Shown here piece after piece: positions 1-12,800 of a stretch of 64,000 bases of DNA. The notes below the pieces were generated by a model. The model saw only the letters and a list, made by a program, of their open reading frames with translations. It did no database searches and was not told the DNA's origin. Both the position numbers and the translations under genes were made by a program. The stretch is from Galbula dea (taxonomy: Eukaryota; Chordata; Aves; Piciformes; Galbulidae): the NCBI GenBank assembly GCA_013399015.1, contig VWZX01009101.1, positions 559,172 to 623,171 of the forward strand. Direction: 5' to 3'. Position 1 is the first letter of the stretch, and each line of letters begins with the position of its first letter.

Positions 1-3000
1 GCATGTAATCCAGGAGCCCTGGCCCTGGGAAGGTATGCTGCGGCCCCGGGGCTGGGGGGTTCTGAGGGGGGCGCTCGCTGTGGGCCCTTTGCCTCGTGTT
101 GGCTCTGGATGGGTGGCTGTAAGAGGGCTGGCAGATGTGTCCTGTGAACTCATCTGCACCAGAGTGCTCTGGCTTCACATCTGGACTGTTCCAGCTGCTA
201 GCTACAGAGTAGACCTTGACCATGCTCTTCCTTCTCTTCCCAGAAGCCCATTCAACAGTGACCACAAAATACGGGATGCCATCCAGCCACTCCCAGTTCA
301 TGTGGTTCTTCTCTGTCTACTCCTTTCTCTTCCTCTATTTAAGGTAAAATTCAGTGTCAGGGTTTGGCTCTTAATATTGAAGCACCTACAGCAGAGGTTC
401 CCCTTGCTGTGTGCCACTTCAGTGGCATCATGGAATTAAAGCTGAGGAACTGCACATTTCCCTGGTTGAGGGTGGATGAAGCATGTCTGTCTCAGTCTCC
501 GTGCAGGACTGAGTTACTGCTGCTGAACACTGAAGGCTATGGGTGGGCCTCCTCTGCCTGTCTGAGGACAGGGCTCCTGATTTGCTTTCTCTGGGCTGTG
601 ATAGTGCACCAGTGTGAAGGGAGAGGGGGGGATGGGGAGGAGGAGAGAAGAGCTGCTTTCTCGTGTGTCTGCTGGTTCTGTCAGTGGGGTTGTCTGCACT
701 CCTTCAGGTAATACATGTTGCCCACTTGCATGACCTTTGAATTCATCTCCCTTACCGAGTACTGGTTGTACAAGCTGTGCTCTGCTTTTGGGAAGCTCTT
801 GCTGGGGCATGGCTCTGTCTTGTGGCTCCACAAGTGGAGGAGGACAAAAATCACAGTTCCTTCTTGCTTTGTGGACAATGGAGGGACTCTGATGCCTTGG
901 CTCCCCTTCACATATGCTCAGCGTGTGCCTTTCAAGTCAGCTGCAGTAACTGAGGATTCTGCCTTCCATCACAGCAGTTCCTGTTACCAGCTGAGAGGGA
1001 GAAGTGTGGCTTCCTGGCCTCTCTGTAGCTGCTGTCAGTGGGGCAGGTTGTTGCTGGGATGGTATTGAGCTGCCCATGGCCCCAGTGGAGCAGAGCTTCC
1101 CCAGGGTTTGAGATAGTGAGAAGAGAGGTAAGGACTGCTCAGCTCCCTGCCACTGTGCTAATGGCTCTCCATCTCTTTCAGAATGCACCAAACAAACAAT
1201 GCAAGGTTTCTGGATTTGCTATGGCGACACGTGCTCTCCATCTGCCTGGTCACAGTGGCTTTGCTAGTCTCATATAGTAGGTATGGAGCACTTGTTTCTC
1301 TTACGCTCTCCTCCAGCTCTGGTCTCTCTAGCAGACTAGGCCTTCCTTACCCTGCCTTCTCCACCACTGTGTTGTACAAGTCAGAGCTTTGTGAGTGTTG
1401 CTCTGTTGCCATGAGAGCCTTCACATAAGCCGAGGAGCTACATGGGTGGTGCTTTCTGGAAGCATTTCTACAGCCCAGGATGGGCTGAGCTTGTAGCCAT
1501 CCCCAGTCAGCTCCATCGCCCTGCTGCAGCCTCACAGCCTCAGCCTCTTCCCAGCACTGATCCCGAAAGCCTTGCACCATGCCCTGGCACTCCAGAGGCT
1601 GCAGCATGTGGGTTGCTACGGTTGATCAGTCTGATTGTTTTGCTTGAGCATTAGTTAATAAAAGCATTTAGAGCTGTTTGACTTGCAAGATTTAGTTGAG
1701 GTGAATAAAGGAAGCTTTGATAATGACTTTCTTTCCCTTTAGTAGTTGTAAACAAAACCAAACCAAAAAACAGCAGCAACAACAAAACCCACCCCAAAAC
1801 AAAACCCCGAACACACACCTAGAAAATGAGCTCCAGAGACTGGACTCCAGGCAAAGTCAGGTGAGAAATAAGGTCCTGTTTTCCACAGGAAGCTCGTTGG
1901 CTGTTACACTAGAGCTGATTCCTAATTGTTGGTTAGTTTTACAGTTCTGACAGGACAGTTTCACAGGAGAGAGAGGGTCTAATGCAAATACAAGTTACTG
2001 TGAGGAAACCCAGTGGCCTGTGCCTAGGCAGAGGAGCAGATAATGGTCTTAATGGCTTTATGATATCTGGGTAAAAAGAATGCTTGAACACAGCTCCTGT
2101 AGCCTCTGTGCAGGGGTAAGAGACCACGAGCGCAGCTTTCTGAGGGGCTGCAGTCACAGTGAGCAGACAGTGGTAGTGCAGCCTTCCCGCTGCCACATCT
2201 GAGAGCAGCACAATCATCTGTTCTTAAAAGCCTTTAAGCCCCAGCTTTGGTGGCTTGCAGGGGACTTGTCCTGTTGCTGGCTTTGGAAAAGTCTTTTGTG
2301 GGAACTAACAGTAATAGTTCCTCAGCTAATGCATAGATACCTGGAGAAGAATGTGCAGGGTTGTTGAGTTAAGCTCAAACCAGAAGTGCCCTAAGCTGAA
2401 ATTTAGGAGGAAAGTAGCAGGGAAGAGAGACTTTCCCCCTCCTCTCCCCCTCCACGTTTTTGCCAGTGTTTAAATGAAAAAGAGCAGGATACCCACATTG
2501 AGCATCTGGAGGATAACTTGCTCAGAATGTCTGAGGGCCCAGTGCACATCAGCCCTGGAGTTGTGCCTCCTCTTGTTTTAAAGCCTGTCTGGTGACTCTT
2601 CTCTCCCACTGCAGGGTTTATTTGCTTTACCACACCTGGAGCCAAGTCCTATATGGAGGTGTGGCAGGAAGCATTATGGCCATAGCCTGGTTTGCCTTCA
2701 CACAAGAGATACTAACTCCTCTCTTCCCAAGGATAGCTGCCTGGTAAGTGTCTGTTGCTGCAAGGCCATCTTCTCTTTTGCTCACTGAGTGCCTGGCACT
2801 GAGCTGGTCACACAAGTGTGGTAGTCACCTGGCAAAAGAACGTTTTCCTGATCAGTTGGTGTAGAAATTGTACCTTGCATTTGAAGGAAAACAAACGTAA
2901 AGATACTTCAGTCTCCACAATTTCAGTTGTGGCTGTGCAAGCTCTGACTGTAAATGAGCTGCTCAAGTGCCTGTGAACCACCTAAGGTACAGACATGAGA

Positions 3001-4013
3001 AATGAGAAGTCCTGGGCTTTGTTCCAGCTTTGCATGCTGAGTGTTGTGTAACCTGCTTGTTCCTCTGTTTTCTTGTGCATGCAAGTAAAAGATTATAAAG
3101 ATCATATATCCTTGCCTGATATGGGTGGGGGAGAGAGGAGGAGTAAGCAGCCCTGCTGAAGCTGTGAGGTGTGGCAGAGTGCTGGAGAAGCTTTTCAAGC
3201 AGAACAGACCTTTCTTAATGAATGTCTGATGACCTAGTGTAATTGCAAATCCATTTAAATGTAACAGAGTCTGGAAACGTTGTATTAGGGAAGAAAAAGT
3301 TTGGGATTAAATTCAACAAAGCTCTTTTCCCAGCCTGAAGGGGAGTGGAAGAGTAGTGTTAAGGCTGGAGCAGGTTTTGTGGTGAAGAAAGTCTAACCAT
3401 TTTCTCCTTCCCACCACCTTGTCTATTTCAGGCCAATTTCAGAGTTCTTTTTAATCCGAGACACCAGCCTCATTCCTAACATCCTGTGGTTTGAGTACAC
3501 AGTCACCAGAGCAGAGGCCAGGTGAGTTTCTGGGGGGTGGAGGAGCTGCAGCTGCTTTGACTTGTCAGGTGCAGTTACTAATATCCAATATGCAGATAGC
3601 TGCTGTGGGGAGAGTAGTGCAGAGTAAAGAAACACCAAGTTACTACCTGGGTTGCTACTGCATCTGGAAGGTGAGTGCGTGGGATAAAAGACTTTCACTT
3701 CAGTGGCATTTCAGCTCCCTAGCCCTTGGGTTTCGCCAGCAGCTGTGTATAGTGCTGCGTGCCCGCGGGAGCTCATCCACACCTGGACACTGGGTGCTCT
3801 AGGACTGTGAGGAGCAGGAAGGACCTGACCTCCTTGTGGAGCGTGGAGGGAGCAGCTTTGTTTCTGTGCAGAGCTAAGCAGAGCCTTACTTCAGTGCTGC
3901 CTTGTACCCACTGTTTGCCTCGATGCCCTGCAGGAGGTCGTGGCCTCCTCTCACCCTCCCCCTGCTGCTCTTGCAGGAACAGACAGCGCAAGCTGGGCAC
4001 GAAGCTCCAGTGA
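1..4013 (+). CDS. DOLPP1: DOLPP1, dolichyldiphosphatase 1 (3' six coding exons, 5' end outside window)
   Basis: DOLPP1 hydrolyses dolichyl pyrophosphate to dolichyl phosphate on the luminal side of the ER, recycling the lipid carrier of N-glycosylation. It is a multi-pass PAP2-family phosphatase. Coding exons seen: 1-32 (partial), 244-343, 1182-1280, 2615-2743, 3432-3521 and 3977-4013 (TGA at 4011-4013). All introns are GT-AG with consistent phase. The 161 codons correspond to residues 78-238 of the 238-residue vertebrate protein. Visible landmarks are the second PAP2 motif (MPSSHSQF, exon at 244), the third motif around SYSRVYLLYHTW (junction 1280/2615), hydrophobic membrane segments such as FMWFFSVYSFLFLYL, and the basic C-terminal tail RNRQRKLGTKLQ. 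Oddity: motif 1, normally K-x6-R-P, reads IQEPWPWE at 8-31, so the Arg is Trp. Upstream exons lie left of the window. Identity is very secure. Confidence 0.96.
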
Positions 4014-6565
4014 CCCGAGGAGTGCTGGGGACCAGAGTGCACCTTGTGATGGAGACAGACAAGAGCAGAGACCTGGGAGCAGCAAGGAGCCTTTAAAGAG
4101 ACACGGACCAAAGGAACAGGCAGGGACCATACCCAAAACCTGAAAGCCTTTGCTCTGCTTTAGCAGCTAGCTGGATGCTCCCTGATGCATGTGGGACCGT
4201 GCAGGAGTAGAAACTCATTTTCAACAGAGATGCACATTGCTGGTTGGAATGTACCATCATGTCTACGTCAGGGGAGGGGGAAGACAATGCCTGGTGTCAT
4301 GTTCTGGGGAGGGAAAACCAAAACCAAATCCTTTTTGTGACCTTTTTCTTTTCTACTTTTCAGCATGAAATACACTATTTATTTATTTTTTTAAATGGAA
4401 CTATTGTTTTTGGGGTGGGTGAGGCCTTGATTGTGTGTTTTGGTTTTGCTTTTTGTTTGGGTTTTTCTTTTTGGAAGAAGATGACAAAACTAGTCTCAAG
4501 TTGACTGTGCTTAATTTAGGGCTTTTACTTTTTAAAAACCTAGGAGGGAGGGGAATGAGGATGGGGCGACCTAGGCAGAACGGAGAGGAAGATTTTTTCT
4601 GTCCTTTCTACAACCAGTTTGGGAGATCAGAATTAATTCCAACTGCACTTTGTACAGGTAGAGAGAGAGAGACTGAAGCTCTGATGTCTAACACTAGTGC
4701 TGGTTCTGCAGGGAGCCTGCAGGGACACCCGAAGGGGAGTGTGTGTGAAACAAAGGACAAACTGAAATACACTGACTATTTTTTTTTTCCACTGCTGCTC
4801 CTGTTGTGTAATTAGCAAGAGTGTCTTTCTCAGAATCTCTTCCAGGTGGCAAGGTTATCAGACATATCTCATGTTTATTCCGTCTCTTCCTCTATCCTCT
4901 AATGACCTCAGGGTTGCTGTGATCTGTACAGCTTCTGTCCTGAGCGTGGGACTGCTGGCACCAGGCAGCTCGTTGGGTCAGTGCTGTGCTCCAGCAAGAG
5001 TCAGCCCAAAGCCTTACAGAATTCAGTTGCTAGTCTCTGTCCTGAGCACTGGATTTTTGTTTTGTTCTGTTAAGCTGAAGGGAGGGATTTTTAAGAAGGA
5101 ACCAAGTGACAACCAGAGATGAGTAACCAGGCAAATGACTAACGTAGCTCAGCTGCTCTGAATTGCTTCTGGAAGAGCCCTGTTAGAATCCAACTGAACT
5201 CAAGTCGTGAGCTTGTCCTAGCAGAGACTCCTCCCAGTTACCCTAGTGGCTTGGTTGGGGTTCTGCAGCAGTAACCTTGAATGCTGAACTCCTGCAAGCA
5301 AGTTTTGCTTTCCATCCTTCTTCCACCCCAGTCCTTCGTTGGGGCAGCCAGCCCCCTGGGTGCTGTGTCTCTGTGGGAGTGTGCCTGCCATCTGTGTGTG
5401 CTGGGGATGCCAACAGCTCCTGTCATCCATCAGTTAACCTGGCAAGGCCTCTGCTGGAGTGCTGCAGGGCTGTGCATGGACACTTTCTGTATCTCTAGTA
5501 TATAATGCAGCAGTTCAAGTGTAACTCCAGAGAAGTATTTATTCAAAGCACAATGACTTGAACTTTCACAGATGAAGGACAGCTGCACTGGCTCAGAGGT
5601 GATCGTGTGCCTTCGATGCAGTCATGTGAGCAGAGGTAAACTGACTGTCACATCTTGGTCTTGCTGCCTGTGTTATATCTCCACCAGACTCCTGCATTAT
5701 AAAGCTGCTTGAAGTGAGATGTCTTTCTGTTCATCTTGACTGTTTTTATTTTCTCAAGTTTCCATCTGTGCCTGCTGCCATAGCAGTTTGTGTGTCTGTA
5801 TGGAGAGGGAGCTGCTGTAGGAGCTGCTGGACAACCAGGAGTGGGAACTGCAGCAAGCAGTGCTCCTGATCTGGGAGATCAGAAGTGAAGGCTGTTTACA
5901 TGTCTCTGTTTAAGTAGCTATGGGCAGTAAACCTCAGTTTTGAGTTGTTACAGCAAACTATCTTTTGTTTTAAGAACTGTTCAGTATTTGCATAACACGA
6001 GCAATCCTGTTATCATCTGAAGGGCCCAAGCACTGGATCTGCTTTGAAGGTGCATCAGAATAAAGAGGCATCTCGCAGCTTTCCCAAGGATGTTTGATCT
6101 GACTTAGAACAGCTCTGTTAAAACGAGACAGGCCATCAGCTAGGCCACATGAGAGGCTGGTACCATATGTTTCAGTTTGAAAGCTAGTGCTATTCACTTA
6201 TGTTTTGCAAAACCGTTTGTTTCCTCTTTCTATCTCTTAACTTACGAAGCCAGAAGGGAGATCCCAGCTCTTCCCCCAGGAAGGCTGCAGGAGCAGGCTG
6301 TTTCCAGAGTGGCCAGCACTGCCCTAGCCTCTCCTGAGCTGTTAGGACAGACTGCTGGAAAAACTCTGTCTGGAAGTACCTATTGAGAACTAAACTAGAG
6401 CATAGGGAAGAGGTTTCATCTCCTCATAGAGTGCATGGTAGTGTAAAAACCGACCTGCATGTTGCCTTCAGACCCAAGCTTCCTACAGCAATCCGTAGAA
6501 GTAAGGGAGAGAGAGAAGAGCTCTTGTAAGACACTGTAATAAACTCTCCTCTGTTCTCTGTGAGC
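4014..6565 (+). other. DOLPP1: DOLPP1 3' untranslated region (end uncertain)
   Basis: No further coding exon follows the DOLPP1 stop codon, so this stretch should be its 3'UTR. It is T-rich in places (4375-4480, 4780-4790). There is no AATAAA before 6059. Candidate poly(A) signals are AATAAA at 6059-6064 and AATAAA at 6538-6543. The second is followed by a T/G-rich stretch (around 6550-6575) typical of a cleavage-stimulating element. I cannot choose between them from sequence alone, and a shorter 3'UTR using a variant hexamer is possible. Confidence 0.45.
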
Positions 6566-8040
6566 TGTTTGTAATCTCCCATCTTCTGCCAACTTTTGCT
6601 GTACCCTTCCAGAAATCTTTGCAATACTTGATCTAGCAGAAATTCCTTAGTGATCCATGGATTTTCTTAACTAAATGGTGCTGTCCAGGAAAAAGATTGG
6701 AGCTCTGCCTTACTACCCTACAGATGTATGAAGTCTCCTGCCACTAGTTTTCTGACATGGAATCTTTTCTTTGGAATGTGTGGCTTTGCAAGCAGATGCT
6801 TTCTGTTCCTCCCCTGCACTCCAGGGGGCTGGATGGAGATACAGGACAATAAAAGGAAGGTGACAGAACGCTCTGGCTCGCTGTTCTTGCTGTCCCCACA
6901 CAAACATCCTCCTAGAAGGGTAGTGCTGTAACTGCTGCAGTGTCAAAGCAGATGTAAGCCTTTTTGTAGCACTTCTTTGTTTATTGTGTTTCATTTTACT
7001 CAAAGAACATTTCAAAACTCTGCACAACATGGATTACACTACCAGAACAGTCCTGACCACAGCTGGCCAGCAAAGCATGCAAGACTACTGGCTGTGTCAC
7101 AAATTGCACTCACACCCCCAGAGTCACCTCAGTGTTTGCAGTCTACACGTCTTAAATGATTTGTTCCAAATTGGTACTTTTCCTAGAACTGAAGTTTCTT
7201 GTACTTCATGTGCCTTTAAGACAATGGACATCTCCTGGGGAAACAAATCCGAGGAGGGAGAAGAGAATTCAGTAAGTGGACACTGAAAAAATCCAGAAGG
7301 ACATCACACTTTAGAACTTGTACAGTAAGAAAAGCCTTTTTAAAGGGAAAACATTGGAATTGTTTGAGTGTCCTTTCAAGCACTTCAACAACCACCCTCA
7401 TTTCATCTGACTTCCAGCTCTGTATTGTTAAGGAGGCATCAAGTGGTTTATGAAGCTGGTATCTCTCGCTATGGCAGTCTGCTGCTTGCCAGGTTTAGAT
7501 CCAGAACAGATCAATCCCATCTTCTGAGATGCAGTCCCAGCAGTACATACTTCTGCTTAATCTTTAATAGGCACTTTCCTTTAGAGAGCCTTCCCCGAGA
7601 CAGGAGTAGAGGGGCCAGTCTCAAATACTGAAGTGGCAATACTGTAGCATCAGCCTTTGGAGGCATTGCAGGCAGCAAGAACTCGACCCTAGCAACAGAG
7701 GTTAGTTCAGTGCAGGGGAGGGGGGTTGCTTTGGCAAAAGGACTCTCTTATCAAGGTAAAAAGCTCCATAAACCCAGCTGGTATTCCAGCAAGGCTTGGT
7801 CTCTCACACAGTGTTTACAGAGTCACACTTGATAACACCCAAGTATCCTCCTGCAGTTCTCCGTCTGAGTCACAGAGAGCACAGCAGGGATGCGTGCTCA
7901 CAGGTCTCTAGTGCTCCTGTTGGGATTTTTTAGACTATCTCACTCCATTCAGGATTCTTCTAGAAGATCAACTAAAACCATGTAGATGATGTGAAGGTGG
8001 CAGTTCATACAATCACTGGCTGTGCAGGTGAGTTACATTT
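6566..8040. other. Convergent intergenic stretch between DOLPP1 and CRAT, nothing coding seen
   Basis: No family-recognisable reading frame, RNA gene or repeat was seen. AATAAA hexamers on the plus strand (6848-6853) and minus strand (6980-6985, 8053-8058) mean that the two convergent transcripts could end here or overlap tail to tail. Confidence 0.4.
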
Positions 8041-8052
8041 TCCTTTTTAAGG

Positions 8053-9864
8053 TTTATTTAGGTGTAAAATAGAAGCTCTGAAGTAACAGCCTGTTAAGAA
8101 AATGCAGTGCTGTTGGCTTGTGTCTTTCAAGAAGCAAACTAGAATGACTTTTGTTTTTTACTTGGAACTGGTTTAGTGCAGATGTCTTCCTATGTTCACC
8201 AAGGCACTTTGATCATGTCCCTTGCTGCTCTGTGATCAGAGAAACAGCAATGATGATGTATTTCCCTGCTAACAAAACAAACCAGACTCCTAATGCTCCT
8301 GGTGATGTCCCAGCAGCCACATCCTGAAGGGTGTGCAATTTAACGATTCAACTCCTGCTGCAGAAATGGCACTAGAACTCCTTCACCATGTGCCTTTACT
8401 GAATCCAAGTGTAGTCAGGAGCCTGGACTCAAAAATTGCTATGCTACAGCTGTATGTTACTGTTTATCACCTTTTACTGTCTCAAATTTGTCAGCTGGAC
8501 ATGAAAACACTATCATAGGTCACAGAACAGAGCTGGCACGAATCTGAGTAGCACTGCAGTAAGAAGGACGGAGGAGAGGCAGGGAAGGTGCTGGGCTGGT
8601 GCAGGAACAACGGCTGCCACCCTGCACAAACATCTGCAGTGCCTGGGGGTTCTCAGCTATCCTCCTGCTGGCTGAGGTTTTCTACCCTCGTAAAGCAGTG
8701 ATGTGAAGCAAGGGTGATTCTGCAGCTTGGCTCTGGCAGACTTGAGCTCTGTGGGCCAGAAACAGATGTTCTGGAGTTCCTGATCAGAAACATTCTTACT
8801 TGTCTGCAACTTAGGCATAACACATTATGCACAAATGTGCTGTTTCTGAGAGCAAGGAATAGGAGCAGATCAGGCTAACCTGTGTGCACTGAGGCAGGCC
8901 AGGCAAGTGGCCTTCTGGCTACTGAACAGGTCACCATTTTGGGTTTTTCTCCCCTCAGTGAAGCAAGTGTCCTGCTAAACGCTTAGGCAATGCCTTCTCC
9001 CCACCCGTGTCAGGGTACATAAGGCCAAAGCTAGCAAAAACTCTGGGGGAGAGAAGTTCTGTAGAAGCTTGGTGGGGAGAGAGCTTTATGCTGAGCCTGA
9101 AGATCAGTGGCTAGGACCACAACAGCAAGCTTGACAAAAGGCCAAGAACAACAACAACAAAAACCACCTTGGTTTGTAGCCTGCTGTTAAAAAGGATCAG
9201 TGCAACAGAAAAGGAGATCCCAGCATCCTAAAATTAGTAGAAGGGAATGTTCCCAGGCCTGCAGAGCATGTCCTGGTCAGAGTGCCTGGGATAAGTAGTG
9301 CAGTGCACTCTAACAAGACTGGATCTGCTCTGACTTAACTTCTTTCTCCCCTTGCCAAAGCTCAGTGGTGAGGTTTTGCTGGAGCAGCAGAAAAATCTTC
9401 AGTCAAGTCTGAAAGATGCTGTGCTCTTCAGAAGGCTGAACCAGCAAAGAGACCTGGTCTTGCAGCAGCTCCATCATAGCATAAAGATTCCCTGCTTTTC
9501 CTGGAGAAGAACTCCCTTCCTCACCAAAAGGACTTAGACTCTGGTAAGGACTGTGCTTTCTGTATTCCTCTACAGAAAATTCCATAAAGATCCTATTTCA
9601 GTCCTCTTTGAGGACAGGAAGGTGCACTTGGCATTGAAGGGAGAGGACCAGTCAGTTCCACTTCAGCTTAAGACACTGTTTCCTCTGGCCACAGAGTCTC
9701 ATAGCTGTGGATGACTGTTCCATAACCTCTTGCTGAAAACAAATGGTAGATGTCCTCCTAGGGTCCAGGGCAAGCTGTCTCCTCAGTCATTTTCTGAGGA
9801 ACTGGGAACTTCAGTGCATGAAGGGTAGCCCCTGTAGCTGGGGGTTCTGCATCCTGTTTGCCTC
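8053..9864 (-). other. CRAT: CRAT 3' untranslated region (end uncertain)
   Basis: Reading the minus strand past the CRAT stop at 9865-9867, the first AATAAA hexamer is at 8053-8058, giving a 3'UTR of about 1.8 kb. The sequence downstream of it on the minus strand is only weakly T/G rich, so a distal site (6980-6985) or an upstream variant hexamer remains possible. No coding content was recognised. Confidence 0.4.
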
Positions 9865-12800
9865 TTACAGTTTGGATTTGGGACTAGACTGGAGCAAGAG
9901 CCTCATGTCTAGCAGTGCCTTCTCCAGGTAGTGGGCCATGCGTGCTGCATTGGTGTCAGCACAGCTGTTGAATGCTGAGATTGCAAAGTTGATGTGTTCA
10001 TCCATGGGATTGTAGCAGATGCCATAGCCATCTGGAACCACAGGACCAAAGCACATCACACAGTCTGTCTTTGCTGGGACCTGTGGAGACAAATGTGATT
10101 AAAAACTTCTGACCAGTCAGAGAGAAATGTAGCCATCAAATGCTGACAGCTCTGTCAGCAGCAGAAGGAACTGCCACCTCATTCCAGTGCTCTAGAAAAG
10201 GGCCCTTCTGGGCCCCCCCACCTGCCACCACAGGCAAGCAGGGTTCTAGCATAGCAGCCATCTCTTCCCCTGCAGTTGTGAAGGATAAGCTTGTAATGCC
10301 ACAGGCAGAGCTGCATCAGTGAGAATCACAGCACAGCGGATGAACATAAGCTACTCTGGCAGCTAACTTCAGTTTATCTCACTGGTGATCTTGGTTTGGT
10401 TATGCTGGTTTTCACAGGGTTGCACTGTGGCAGCTTTAAGATCAGATCTGCAGCTTTATGGCACTGGTAGCAGGCTTAAAAATTTCCATCCCCAAATGAG
10501 GGTTAGCTTCTAGCAGAAGGGAGTGAGAGAGATTAAGTGCAGGAGAAAGGCAATCAATTAAAAGAAACAGAGCACACTTCTGACTTTGCTCAGGTGAGTC
10601 CTACCTGGCTGGTTGAGAGGTTGAAGTGCATTGCAACAGCATAGGCTGTGTCCATGAAGAGCTCAGGCATGCTCACCAGGTCCTCGATGGCTTGGAGCTT
10701 CAGGCCCAAGAGGTGTCTGTCTATTGCATGGCCCCGAATTGCCTGGCAGGGAGGAGGAGTGGATGAAAGCTTGTTAGCAGGCAAGCCAGCAAAAGTGTCT
10801 GCTTGTTTGGGTTCCAGAGGGGAATGCTTCTAAAACATCTCTAAAGGTTTAAAGTTAGAAGGAAATTCTGTCTTGCCTTTAGGACCAGTAGTCAGCCTTG
10901 TTGTAAGGGCTGTGAAATTAAAACACCAGTGGAACCACCCTTGCAGCTCCTGCCTGTGGGGTCCTCATGCAGCTTGGGCATTTATCAGCAACAAAGGACA
11001 GTGAGAAACTGAAGCTATTTTCATATTTGATTGTCTCCTCTAGGTCAGTCAGAAGGGACACTTAAACCACTAGCTACAGAAAAAGGATTCTGTCTGTGGC
11101 CAAGAGCAGAGTCAGATCCATGCAACAGCACTAGCAGCCACACTGCTATCAGCAGAGAAAGCTCTGAAGGTCTCATCTTTCACCAGAACCCTCGTTTGCT
11201 AGGTAAAACCCCAAGTCTGGCCTGTAGAGGACACTCACCATATCAGTGTATTCCCTGTGGGCCTGGGTAGCTCTCCTCAGCAGGTCTGTCTTCTCCTGGT
11301 CCTGAGAACACACAGATCTGTCTGTAAGCTTTTCTGCAGAATGGAAAACCTCCTTTTGGCTTTTCCTCTAGGCTGGGGCATTTCTGCCTGGGCTCTCTAT
11401 ACCAGACTAATCCTTAGATTGACTAGACTCTTGAAGTCATTTTGTTTGGCTGTGTTACTTCATTCTGAATGGAGTTCTCCATCCATTAGCAGCAGAACTT
11501 AGCTGCAGTAGCTAACCAGACTTTTAGAAAGGACAGGCATCTTTCTGGTGGGCTTAAAAACGTCCAGGTGCTGTTTCCCAGGCTTCCAGTGCCTGTGAAA
11601 GGGAAGCCAAACGAAATCCAAGTGTGTCACTGTATCCTTTACCCTGCCTGTTAGCTCAGCTTCACCTGGGTACAGTTCTGCTGAGCTGGAACCAGCTGGC
11701 AGAGGGTTAGCCAAATAAACAGCTCTCCTCTTTCCCTGCAGTGGAGACCTCTTGCTCACCAGTTTGTCAGGGCTGTCCATTGCCTGCACAAACTTGAGGG
11801 CCTCCAGCGAGGCAGAGCGGATGGTGTCCGTGCGGCCCAGGCGGAACATCCTCAGGGACGCGCTCTCGTAGGTGGAGCAGGCGTGGCCATACATCCTGGG
11901 AGGGAGGGGAGAGGCAGGAGTGAGAAGTGACCTCTTGGGAACCACAAGAACTGGGGGGAACAAGTCCCATTGGCAGCTGATCCCTGATACTTCCCCACTA
12001 AGGTTTTACACAAGGACTGAGTCTCGCAGCTGCGAGCGAGAGCTGCTGTTCAGTGCCACTGCCTGGAGAAAACACTGGACTGGGGAAGTGAAAGACTTGT
12101 CTGTGCCACCTTATCAAGCTCACACACTTGAGTCTGAGAGTGAAAAGGGTGAGAAGCTACCTGTAATATGCTAGCTGCAAGGCCAGCTGGATAAAAGCAT
12201 CAGGACTTATCTTCTCTGACTTGGGGAAGGTCTTCCCAAACTGATGAAAGACCATGACTTTGACATCCAGGTCTTCAACCATTCTGCAAAGAGAGAAAGA
12301 GGAGGTGTTCCTTTGTTCCTGTAACATGGAGATATGGATTTGCTTTCACAAGGGAGCTTTGCTTTCTTGGGAAATGAGATGGAGCACTAGTTACCACAGG
12401 GATCATCTCAGGGCTGGAGCAGTAATTAGCACAGGGATCATCTCAGGCTGGATCACTAATTACCACCCTGATCATCTCAGGGCTGGAGCAGTAATTACCC
12501 CTTTCCAGCACCTTTGTTCCTGGCAGGTGGCTTTAGTGTGCTTTCCAGCTAGGTTCAATGTTGTCAGCACAAGAACTCCCTGGGAAAACTCCCTGGCTGC
12601 AGTGGGGGAAATCTCATGTAAACCACAGACACGTTCCAAAGGGGGCCACGAGTTACTTCCTCAGTCACTCCCCAGGCCTCTCCACTGCTTCACACTTACA
12701 TGTTGAGGTTCTGCTTTGCCTTCTCGATGTCATTCTTGATTTCTGGGGTGATGTTAAACCGCAGCTTTTTGGGCATTGGCAAAGGAAGCATGGGTGATCT

